A DNA stretch of 64,000 nucleotides, taken from Branchiostoma lanceolatum (lineage: Eukaryota > Chordata > Leptocardii > Amphioxiformes > Branchiostomatidae). A program made the position numbers and the translations under genes. Each line of letters starts with the position of its first letter. The first letter of the stretch is position 1. Where the stretch lies: the NCBI RefSeq assembly GCF_035083965.1, contig NC_089738.1, positions 12,984,734 to 13,048,733 of the forward strand. The letters run 5' to 3'. Positions 26,386-36,874 of the stretch are shown piece after piece. The notes under the pieces were generated by a model that was not told the DNA's origin, ran no database searches, and saw nothing but the letters and a program-made list of their open reading frames with translations.

Positions 26386-29300
26386 TCAGCTACAGGAGTC
26401 AGTTCTTAGTTGTAAAATTCCCTCGCGGTGCAGCTGCTGAAGTTTTGCAAACTCGTCGGGAAGTTTGTGCATTTTGTGCGGAAGAGAGTTGTCGTAGTAG
26501 TGTTCCGTCAGAGCGACGTTGTTCTTATCCACGTGGAAGGGCCAGAAGCCGTACAGGTGAACCTCCCCACATATGGACAGAGCGGCGCTGGCCAAGAACA
26601 GGCCTGGAGGGAGAGACCAATGATTATTGGCGAGGTGGGCACAAAATACGACAGATCTAGACGAATAGTAATCTCGATTACAATAATACAATTTTTCGTT
26701 GACGTCATGACGCAAACCATGACGTGCACCTAGGTCTTAGCTTAAACATGATCATACAAGATATATAAAAACTTTATCTAGGCTAAGGTGTAGGACGATG
26801 AATTCTGCAACTGAATTTTCTTACTAAAGTCGCCATCTGCATAATACACATCATGTCACATGTGCATATAGTATTTGTGTGTATTATTACCTTCGTCGAC
26901 GAATGGTTTCGTCGACAAGGTTATTCGATGGTGCTTGTCTGTGTGTCTGTTAGTGAACAGAATAAGTCGAGAACGCCTGGATGGTTTGTTGTCAACACTG
27001 TCAGGGAAGCGAGCCTCAGTTTCCATGTACTCAAGAACCATCTCAGACGCCTTAAAACCGCTGTCTGTGTCAACGTCCGCAAGGTCGTTCCAGCCTTTCG
27101 TGGAGACGAAGACCACGGTGAGGTTGGTCAGGCCTCCGTCGAACACCAGCTGTAAGGACGCCGTGTCGTTCCCACATGTCCCGGCTGCCTTGGTGTTCTT
27201 TGGTACGTCCCAAATGGCTAGTCCAGTCTGTTTTAAGAAATCAAACAAGTTTCCCGAAAATTAAACAGTATAACCGGCCGTGATATAACTGACATGGACG
27301 ACGTCAACGACAGTGTTATAGCCGAGTTTGTAGCTTTTTTTCCCCATTCATTTCTGTATCAATTCCTGAATTCATGTCAAATAAGCATCTTATAATTACT
27401 ACAGCTAATTTCTCTCCTTCATATGCGTTTATCATGATCACGTGGTTTTTACATTGACAATATACATGAGACCATGTACAAAGCTAAAAGGCAATATATA
27501 TAGAATGGATAGATGCATGGTTTAGGCTCGTTCTTTGACGATTTTACGGGCATCGGTGACCATAGCATAAACCGGGCTGAGGTTTCCACTTTTGTCAGGG
27601 CGTGGCCTATAACAAGCTGTCAGCCAATCATAGAATCGCCTACATGTTTTCTCTGGGTAGATCCGATTTTCTAGATCTCATTATCTGAGAGCAGGTTAGA
27701 GTCCAGGCCTGCAAAAGTGGAAACCTCAGCCTGGTTTATTAGAGCCTCTCCAAGGCATATTTTAAACTCCGCGGCGAGGCTCTGTGTAGGAGAATGTACC
27801 TTGCCAGTTGTTCTGGTGTAGTTGACTTGTATCTGAGCCGCCATGAGCGCCATGAAGCACACCTTACCCCCGCTGTCTGTCAGGGTGTAGTTGTTCTGGG
27901 TGGGTTTGGGGACGGGGTAGGGGGTTGGGGTGGGGTGCACGGTTGTTTTCACTGGAATAGTGTGGGCGCTGGGTGTTGTGGACATGTCCGCTGCACACTC
28001 CTCCGCTGGATGAGGAGTAAAACATACATAACAAGAGTTTGAAGATCTCATGCCTCCGTGAAACATTTAGACTTTCTCGTATGTCTTGTTTAATTGTAGT
28101 TCATTGATTATTCAAATAAGGTTTGGCACTACATTGTCCATTGATAACTTCCTGTCACTCTACATGGAACGTGACTAGCACATGGAAAATATGTAACTGT
28201 GAAAACGCAGACAAACCGAAAACAAGACCTCCCGTGACTGTGTAGCCTCTTCTGTTGACCCTATGACCTGGAATGTCTGTCACGTCTGATAAACGACTAT
28301 AGTAGTTCTACCACCTCTGAACTCCACTGAGAAATATTCTGAACCTCACCTTTACTGAAGTTGCCGCCCTTGACCTGAAACGGCTGCACCTGTAGGTGTG
28401 AGAACGAGACGGAGACATTTCCCACGGTCACGCTCACGGTGACGTCACACATGTAGGACCGGCCGGGCATGGCGTGGATGTCGTGAGGAGGGCCGCTCTG
28501 AAGTCTCGTCTCTCCTGGTAGATAGAAATAGGAAAAATGAAGGTCCCATAGCCTTTTCGAGGCCGTACAGGTAGTACACGTGAGTTGTTAATGATAGTCA
28601 CTTGTTCCACTTGTCACCATTGGTAACTTGCACTGTTTGTATAATTACCTTCGTCGACGAATGGTTTCGTCGAGAAGGTTATTCGATGATGCTTGTCTGT
28701 GTGTCTGTTAGTGAACAGAATATGTCGAGAACGCCTGGGTGGTTTGTTGTCGTAGTTGGTGTGTCGGTGTGTATGTGGGAAATCTCAAGATGATTAGATT
28801 TTGGGCGAAGTGTTTTGCATAATTAACGAGAAAAGTGTAAAAATGTGTTACATTGTATGCTGAAGTATGTGTACGTGTCGGCTGTATTTTTCCAAGGCGT
28901 CATGGATAGGGCAAGGAGGTCCTGAGGGGTCATGTTGAGGGCAGGAAACGTCAGTTACACAAATTGGCTGTGAGCCAGCTGTAGGCATAATGGTAAGGTA
29001 GTCTCCAAGCAGACCTATGGGTTGGCTATAGCAGGGGCAGGTTTTGCTTCAGACTGTGAAAGGGAATTACTCAAGAAGGGCTTGGTGGATGGTCATAAAT
29101 TTCTGTAAGTACATAGCTTGAGTGCTGATGTACATGATTAGATACTTATTATGCAAATCAGTATCTAATTTGCATAATTAATGAGGAAAGTTTATACATC
29201 CATCAATTTCCATGATAGGACTCTTAAACATGTGACATATGTAACTGAGGAAGAGAGAAATATTAATAGATATCAGCTTTGCAAATGAGAACCTCATTGA

Positions 29301-32300
29301 CATAATTAATGAGAAAAACTATAACTCGAGATGGTCTTGATGGATGGTCATGATTTTTGGTATGTAGATAGCTTACGTGATGCTTTGTATGATTGGATGA
29401 TAATTATGCAAATCAAATTCTAACTCGCATAATTAATGAGGCAATTTTAAAAATCTGCTGTGTTCCATGATATGACTATTCAAATATGTGACATTTGTAA
29501 CTAAGGAAGAGAGGAATGTTGATAGATAGGAAATATGCAAATGTGGGCCTAATTAGCATAATTAATGAGAAACTACTATAATTCCATACTAGTAAATGAC
29601 GGCAATTTCATAATTGTGGCATTAGGAAGTTGTGTGAATGTGAACACCATTGAATCAAATTATGCTAATAAGGAGGGAGCTTATTTGCATAATTGATGAT
29701 AAATGTTAGCATAACCTTCTTTGTTAAGCTCATAGTCATAACAAGGAGGTTTGGACAACTTATGTTACTTGGGTGAAGAGGGTCAACTGGTATGATTGAT
29801 GATTGATGAAAAACACTCCTAATACGTCAGTCATAAAGGTCAAAATCATTTGACGAAGGTATGAGGTCGTAGAACTCTTGTTTGATATAAAAAAAGACGG
29901 TACCTGTAGATATTCTTGTTGCTTTCACCCCGTTGCTTTTCCAATATTTATTCATGGCCAGCATGAAGTTTGGGTTTCCAAAGACCACACTTAGTTTGGA
30001 CCTATATTCCTTTAAAGTAGTCTGAACGGCGAAGCTGCGAGGTGTGCACATTTTGAAGGAGAATGCCGGCATCCAGACATACGCACTGTCGTAACGCGAT
30101 AAATCCGCCACGAATCTGTCCCTCAAAGTCGTGTTCTTTAGTCCCAGATACCTGAGAGGGGAAAGATATTACATCTTTTTTTTTACAACTTTATTCACCA
30201 CCACCAATTTTCAATCAAATCACAACATCATAATCATTCAAAACAATACTTGAAAGTAACAATACAGACGCGATACAACATTATAGATAAACTTAACTAC
30301 TTATGACAACAAGGTGTATAAAATAAAATATATAATATCATAACAAAACAATACTTAAGATAGTTAGTAAAATAATACACATAGGCTGTACTGATGAGAC
30401 AACAGTACCTGTTAGATAATTGATTGTAGCACTACGTGTGTGTGCGTTTTCATTGGAAAAAAAATCATGATTTCGTAACTTTGGTTAAAGCGCATTCGTA
30501 ACATTTGTGTATTTGAAGAAAGCGCATTCACTACGAAAGAAAGCCCCTCCCTTCAGGTCAATGAACTTTTGCCCCCACGCCAAAGTAATGATGATAGACC
30601 ATCACTTCATGTCATCAGTTGCTTAGCAGTCAAGTTCAACCACAGTCACCATGTTCTAAAGTCGCCTTGTCCTTTCCTTACGTCGTCAGGATAAATCACC
30701 ATGTTGTTAAGTCCGTATTACAGCTTTGGTATGATTATCGGTCAGGCCATGTTGATTTGATTATATGGATGACATCCGCGCGCGCACCTAAAAAAGTTTT
30801 CGACCACACTGTAAATCGTACAAAGCATTTACAAAAGGAGCAAATTATATGCAATTAATTTTTCTTTAAATAGGAAAACGTATACTAATTTCACAGAATG
30901 TCAAAGAAGAAGATGTGAAAGAACAAAAATGAAGAATCCATTGTTCGGTATGCCAAACTCTGTGTGTTTAGTCTTTTGTTCAACCTTCATGACCACTTAA
31001 ATTTCATGATGAAGGCACTGGTTCTTTTCCAAACATTTTTTTCACAAGCTCGCATCAGTTTTGGGGTTCCCAGAGGATGCCATCCATATAACCTAATCAA
31101 CCTGGCCTCAGCATCCCACCAGGGGGTACGTGTACATTGGAATAACGAGGTTTGCCTTTGTAACTATTTTGCTCTGTCTAAAATCTACTGATAGAAGTCC
31201 AACAAGCACCAACACACCTAAACCAAGTAATTAGATGATGGTGATTAATCATGGGAACCAACAGGTTGCACCTGTATGTATAGTAGGTGAGTACACATGT
31301 ATATTCAAGAGTAACTGAATGAAATAAATTGTATATCAGAGTACAGTCCATGGGGTCTTTTTGTCATAGTGTTGAACCGGGGTCTCACAGTTACCAACAA
31401 ATTGTAACCAGGAGCTCAACTCCGAGGTTTCTAAGCGTACACATCAATGCGAATGCATGTTCGCGTTGTGTTTTACAGGCGAGTAAAAGTTACCATTACA
31501 TTAATGATTACATGTCCCCGCGATAAAACCAATCCGTCCAGCCGTTCTTTAGTTATCTTGTTGATCAACAGACAGAGTGCTGTCTAACATATAACCTTCT
31601 TGACGAAGGTACTAACTGTGGACAAAGCATAGAACTCACCTATTCTTTACTATAGATGGATTGATGGTGACCAGATTTGTTTTCTTCCCAACATCTGTTA
31701 CAAATCTCTCGTCTATCGGTGCCAGGTTGCATCTGTATGTATAGTAAGTGAGCAGACATGTACATGTATATTCAAGAGTAATTGAGTGAAATATATCAGA
31801 GTACAGTCACACCTCTCTCTGTGGTGGTCCCTCTGTGACTTGGCGGTCACAATAGGCAAGCCGTCACTTTAGACAGGATTCGTGATGTTTGTGTCAATGA
31901 GAAGATAATCTAAGCCACCCCCAAAAAGTGATATCATGATCACAATCGCCAGGAAGCCTTTACACAGAGGTGTTGACATGTACAGGATTGACTGTGTACG
32001 AGATGAATCGTATGAAACATGCATATCAGAGTATGTACAAGATGAATTGAATGAAACAAAATATTTCATACTTGACAATCGTCAAAAGACACCGTTTTAC
32101 CTCGACGTCGGACGCTTCTATGAAACCATAAGTAGCATTTCCTTATTTCTACAGATAATAACGACATATTGTAAATCCATTTATATTGTGGTTTGTAATT
32201 TTAGTGATTGGGGAAAGGGAGTAGTTCACTGCAAGCGTTCAATTTTAACATCACTGTCTCAAATGTTAGTGATCAAATTTTGGCGGTTGGCTAGTGGCCG

Positions 32301-34868
32301 TTAAAGTACTAAAACAAAGTTACCGTTAACGAGTCCAGAATTACAGTAGCTAGGGCCCTCCCATTCAGGTTCATTCATACCTGAACACAAAGTCGGCAGA
32401 GTCGATTTCTCGGCCACATCCGCTGTCTTTCAACAAGCCACTGTTCCCGACAACACTGCAGCTGGCGTACTTCTTGTACCGGAACGGCGTTTTCTACAGA
32501 ACATTTCACAAAAGTTGTTATCGTCTGTGTCTGTCTGTCCATATGTAATACATAGCCACGTCTCACGTGTGACAGGAAGCGAAGAGCAAAAGGTCAGAGT
32601 TGAGGAAGTTAAAGGACATGAATTTGAGTTCAGAGTTGGTAGAACGATTCATTTATCCGCAAGGCTCGGGCTTGTCAAGTAAAATTGTAGACAGATCTTT
32701 ATAGAAAAGCCGTAACCTTGTGGTATGGATACCCAGAGGCGGCGGCACGAATTTTTGATTGGGGGGGCGAGATCAGTTGAGATGAAATGTCACTGAAAGG
32801 AGCGCCGAAGGCGCGACAATACTAGGGGGGTCCGGGGGTATGCTCCCCCGGGAAATTTTGAAATCTAGACCCTCTGAAATGCTATTTCCTGCATTCTGAG
32901 GGGCAGATTTTGATGGAAGAGTAAGCTAAGTTCAATGACATCTCTATTTGTAAAAAAAAAAATGCAGAAGGGTTTCAGCTTGATTTTTTGGGAACGGCGC
33001 CCTCCCGACATATTTTTTTGCCAGAGGTACGACATGCTCTCACAGGAAAACTTAAAATTCTTGACCCATTGAAACGCTATTTCCTGAATTCTGAGGGGCA
33101 AATTTTAAAGTAATCTAAGTTTAATGACGTCTCTATATGTGAAAAAAATACAGAAGGGTACGTATAATTCAGCTTGAGTTTTGTTGGACGACGCCCTCCC
33201 GACATACGATTTTTCCGCCGGAGCGCGACATTGAAAAGTTTAGAATTTTGACCCATTGAAACTCTGTGTCATGAATTTTGAGGGGCAAATTTTGCTGACA
33301 AAGTAAGCTAAAAAGGTTAATGACATCTCTATATGTGAAAAAATACAGACGGGTTTCAGCTTGAGTTTTGGGGTGTGACGCCCTCGAGCCCTCCCGACAT
33401 ATTTTTTGCCGGCGGCAACATTCTCCTCCGGGAAAATTTTGAAATCTTGACGCCCTGAAATGCTTTTTCCTGAGTTTTGAGAGGCAAATTTTGCTGATAG
33501 ATTGAACAAATACTGAAGGGTTTCAGCATGACCTTTGGAGGGCAACGCCGTCCAGACATATACGCCGGCGGCGCAACAATTCTAGGGTGCAACAATCCTA
33601 GTATGCTAACGTACGTCGGAGAAAATTTTGAAATCTTGACCCGCTGAAACAGTATTTCCTGCATTTTGAGGGACAAATTTTGCTGGTAGAGTAAGCTAAG
33701 TTAAGAAAATCTCTGTCAGTGAAAAGATTCACAAGGGTTTCAGCTTGATTTTTGGGGGGGCGACGCCCCCCCAACATATTTTTCGGGGGGGCAGCCGCCC
33801 CCCTTGCCCCCCCTGTGCCGCCGCCACTGATACCAGTTGCATGCCATCCATAAGATTTTTAGAAAAAAAAAGGACAGAAATGAAAATAGAAATCTTCAAA
33901 CATTTTACCTGGGGAAATTTGTTCCATATCTCGCTGGTGACTTGAAGTTTTGATTTCCTTTCCGCGTCGTACTGGATGGTGGTGTTGACCGCTGTGTTGG
34001 ACTGGGTCACCAGTAGATTGTGACTTCCGTTACAGCATGTCTCAAGTTCGCTCCTGTAATGTCAATGTGCAGTCTTTTTGAGGTATGATGTAGGAAACTT
34101 ACGAAGTATTCGTTCGCGAAGGATTCACATCGAGGTATATAATGTATTAAAGGAAATAGATCAAACAACCGGGTTAAGATTCCAACACCTATATAGCTAG
34201 GCGTTTCAGATAGCATCCAGTGATGAAAGACATCGGAAGCTGTCTGAAACTTTATCCAGTTGTTTGATTTATTTTGATTAGTGTGTTTTACGATGTATTC
34301 TTGAAATGCCGCGAAAATAAATGGAATTACAGTATTACTTTGAAAGTGCCTCTTAGATCTTATGAGAGATGTTGAATTCTCGACATGTTACATAATTATA
34401 TAGTATGGTAGATGTTAATGTTACAAAATGAATGTGAATGCGGAGGAATTTGAAATAGTTAATCTGGAGGCAGCATTATATTCACAATAAGGGTCGAATG
34501 CATTTAGAGCGCGCCGGTTGTGTCCTCAAACAGCAATCTTGCACCTGTAAGAGCGTACAAAAGCGTACAAAAGCGACCAATGATTATGGACTACAGTGGA
34601 CGCACCTGTACCTGTCCGCAGCTGTGCTATTGTAGACCCACGCAGGAGATTCGGTCCGGCCAAGTTTGGAAAGGTCGTCTGTGGCTTCTTCAAGATTATG
34701 CTGCGCAATCCTTGAAGCATTGTGAGAAAAAAATCAAACCGCGGCTAAAATGTGGAATATATAGAAATACATTGATTTTCCTGTACCAAGCCTAACACAG
34801 AAAGTTTGGGAACTTAACTTCAGTTGATCATATCGTTAATACCGTCGTTACTTTATCGGCCACATTGT

Positions 34869-34927
<59 letters not shown>

Positions 34928-34928
34928 T

Positions 34929-34961
<33 letters not shown>

Positions 34962-36874
34962 CACATACACATACACATACACATATACATGTATACATAC
35001 ATACATGTTTTCATACATACATACATATATATAATTCGAAAGCCTATTTATCATTCTTTACAACTGTACCCCACTTGCTATGATCGTACACTCATGTGTC
35101 GAGCACCAGGGCTAACAATGTGAGTTTCAAAAGAAAAGGGCATAAATTTCCCTGACAACACTGGCAGGGAAATGTTAGCACTTTTCTTGGGTGACCCACA
35201 CATCAAATCCGTTACATAGTGCCCATTGCATTTGCAATTGCTAACCTTCTATTAGTAGTAGTGCACTGCGGCTTCACTACGGTTCACGTTTTTAGCCAAG
35301 TGCACCGGGGCACCCTTTCCCTTCTCTTTCAGTGCGTTTGGTTAATCAATGGTACAAGCTATCTTTGTTCGTCACAAAAACACACCACGTTCTTTTGACA
35401 AGGTGCGGCAATTAGGAACATTTATTTCCTCCTTTTCTATATATATATGTATGTACCTTGTCGTCACAAAAACATACCACATTCTTTTGACAAGGTGTGG
35501 CAATGAGGAACATTTATTTCCTCCTTTTCTATATATATGTGTATGTACCTTGTCGTCACAAAAACATACCACATTCTTTTGACAAGGTGCGGCCATTAGG
35601 AACATGTAGTTCCCCCTTGTTGGCAGGCAGATAGAACGTTTGTTCAGAAACTTGTGTGAGAGGAAAAAGCTTTTGACCGACAAAAGTTCAATTCTATTAT
35701 ATTCCCATATGCCGTACGACGGTCAGAAATGAGACGCCCAAAATATGCGTCAAATCTCGTACTACCAAACAAATGTCGCATGCTTCGGATGCCTAGCAAA
35801 TAAGATGCCATTCTTTTATATATGCAAAGCAAAGTAAAGCATGCTTGAACAAGCAACTGTGAAAGCGGTCCACAACATAGCAATTAGTGACCATTTTTCG
35901 TCCTTTGGAAGTTTCAAACACGTACGCCATGGGTGATGGACATGTTTGCTGAATTCAGCATAACTTGAGTGACGTCGGTTTTTATCACCTCTTCTTGAGT
36001 TTTACTCATACACAATGTAGACCGTGCACAGGTGGTCAAAAAACAGGTGTGTACGATATAAATAGTATACATCACAAATCATTAACTCAAAAGGACATCC
36101 TGAAAAACGGCCTTTGCCTTTTTTGTTGACAGAAGAAGGACTTCGGTAGCCATATTTTCACGTTGTGATGAAAGGTCATTGTATAAGGACCAACACATTC
36201 TATTGTGTAGTAATAGACAATTGTTGATAAAACATCAAAATGTGGACGAAACCTATAAAAAACTGAACATTTTCCAACCGTGTGCCCGGCTACACATCTA
36301 GTAAAATTGACGAGACGCCACCGTATCACCAACAAACACACTAGTATTTGGTTGTAACGTTAGATGTTGCAACTAACGTTAGTTACAACTAAGAATCTTT
36401 ATAAGGACTCACGGTCAACATCATAAACGAGTAGGATAGCTTTCATTAGTGGCGTCATTTCCTCAATTTACTAAAAATGTGTAGACATTGGTGTGGCAAG
36501 TATGCTACTTGTGAAAAAAAGCGACAGAAAAACCGTTACCGTTTCTTTAGTACTAGAGTAACTGTTCTCCATTTGGTGACAAGTAAAATACAAACGAAGT
36601 GTAGTATTGTTTCATAATCCTAAAAGCTAGTAAGCAAGTAGCTCCGGTTGTAGCAGATTTTGTTTTTGATACTGGTGCCATTTCAGCAAACACGTGTGTT
36701 TAAACACTATTTACAGTAACGAACGCTATTGTCTATACCTCACCTGTTGAAACTTATCCTGTCCGGGACTGTCTCATCGGTAAGCTCTTTCCTGGGAAGG
36801 AGAACGAATTCTTTGGAGATAAACAGAATATTGAGCATTACCGATACAACCAATAGGCATTTGGCGCGCTTCAT
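26386..36874 (-). CDS. Alpha-2,8-sialyltransferase (ST8Sia family)
   Basis: A Golgi type II membrane enzyme (family CAZy GT29) that transfers sialic acid from CMP-sialic acid onto sialylated glycans or gangliosides. Exons on the minus strand: 36874-36744, 34710-34612, 34053-33909, 32493-32381, 31732-31640, 30151-29904 and 26603-26386. They sum to 1047 nt, 348 aa, the usual family length. A short cytoplasmic MKRAK and membrane anchor (residues 6-20) are followed by a stem with CC at 83-84. Sialylmotif L starts [16 protein letters not shown] (about 137) and ends [11 protein letters not shown]. Motif S is [25 protein letters not shown] (about 273-299). Motif III is HYYD (311-314) and motif VS is H322 to E327. 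It most resembles the ST8SIA1/5/6 group (compare human GD3 synthase FWKSRGI, STGLFLVSAALGLC). Acceptor specificity cannot be inferred. Intron 6 contains LAMP exons. Confidence 0.95.
26887..26993. mobile_element. Hairpin-capped repeat, fragment next to LAMP exon
   Basis: Over about 105 bp this is nearly identical to 28640-28751. It opens with a self-complementary ACCTTCGTCGACGAA.../TTTCGTCGACAAGGT hairpin, followed by a TGTCTGTGTGTCTGTTAG stretch. It ends at the edge of the third LAMP exon, so it appears to have inserted into or beside that exon. Superfamily unknown. Confidence 0.7.
26999..28514 (-). pseudogene. Partial LAMP-like gene nested in sialyltransferase intron 6
   Basis: Three minus-strand exons encode lysosome-associated membrane protein (LAMP) luminal-domain sequence. 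Exon a (28514-28350) has [23 protein letters not shown], the second half of a LAMP domain. Exon b (28005-27800) has EECAADM, a Thr/Pro hinge, then [18 protein letters not shown], the start of a second domain. Exon c (27227-26999) has [17 protein letters not shown]. Paired cysteines, NxT/S sites and splice signals are intact and frames are open. There is no signal peptide, first half-domain, final half-domain or membrane/GYQTI tail, so no complete LAMP can be made from this locus. Exon a begins and exon c ends in phase 1, the same phase as the host intron, so it could be spliced into the sialyltransferase as a cassette; alternatively exon c may extend to 26891. A decayed or transposed gene copy is the simpler reading. 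Domain identity is firm, function is not. Confidence 0.8.
28640..29745. mobile_element. Hairpin-capped AT-rich element, long copy
   Basis: Begins with the same hairpin and TGTCTGTGTGTCTG stretch as 26887-26993. It continues as AT-rich DNA with GCATAATTAATGAG-type motifs near 28818, 29170, 29297, 29425, 29550 and 29680, spaced about 125 bp in the middle. It ends near a second hairpin, AACCTT...AAGGAGGTT, about 29710-29750. No coding capacity, so nonautonomous; the transposon class is unknown. Confidence 0.6.
31262..31808. repeat. ~80-bp duplication spanning a splice acceptor (31262-31348 and 31725-31808)
   Basis: Both copies read GGTTGCA(C/T)CTGTATGTATAG, then ATGTATATTCAAGAGTAA and TATATCAGAGTACAGTC. 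The right-hand copy includes the first bases of sialyltransferase exon 5 and its acceptor. The left copy carries the same acceptor-like sequence (minus strand CTATACATACAG) in intron 5, followed by a few exon-like bases, a potential decoy acceptor. Confidence 0.75.
32734..33829. mobile_element. Nonautonomous DNA transposon with internal tandem repeats
   Basis: Terminal inverted repeats start CAGAGGCGGCGGCAC on the left and end GTGCCGCCGCCACTG on the right. A 5-bp ATACC target duplication (32729-32733 and 33830-33834) flanks the element. Inside are five imperfect ~180-200-bp direct repeats; each holds a GAAATTTTGAAATCTTGACCC, CTATTTCCTG, GAGGGGCAAATTTTG, TAAGCTAAG sequence and a CGCCCTCCCGACATATTTTT block. 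No transposase is encoded. The superfamily is not assigned; the 5-bp duplication argues against hAT (8 bp) and piggyBac (TTAA). It sits in intron 3 of the sialyltransferase gene. Confidence 0.8.
34868..34995. repeat. (ATACAT)n microsatellite
   Basis: About 21 units of ATACAT with a few variants (ATATAT, ACACAT), in sialyltransferase intron 1. The IHIHIH and YIYIYI frames across it are artefacts. Confidence 0.97.
35371..35606. repeat. 92-bp tandem repeat, 2.5 copies
   Basis: Units start GTCACAAAAACA at 35371, 35463 and 35555. Each contains TTCTTTTGACAAGGTG, GGAACATTTATTTCCTCC, a TATATA tract and ACCTTGTCGTCA. GACAAGGT and ACCTTGTC are inverted within each unit. It lies in sialyltransferase intron 1. 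Confidence 0.9.

Noticed and set aside
26386-30151. LAMP exons as an ordinary part of the sialyltransferase coding sequence
   Set aside because: The seven sialyltransferase exons alone give a full-length 348-aa enzyme with all motifs; including the LAMP segment would split sialylmotif S.
32734-33829. Frames such as [19 protein letters not shown] and [18 protein letters not shown]
   Set aside because: They are translations of the internal tandem repeats of the nonautonomous transposon.
34824-35123. IYIYIY / HIHIHI frames
   Set aside because: Translations of the ATACAT microsatellite.
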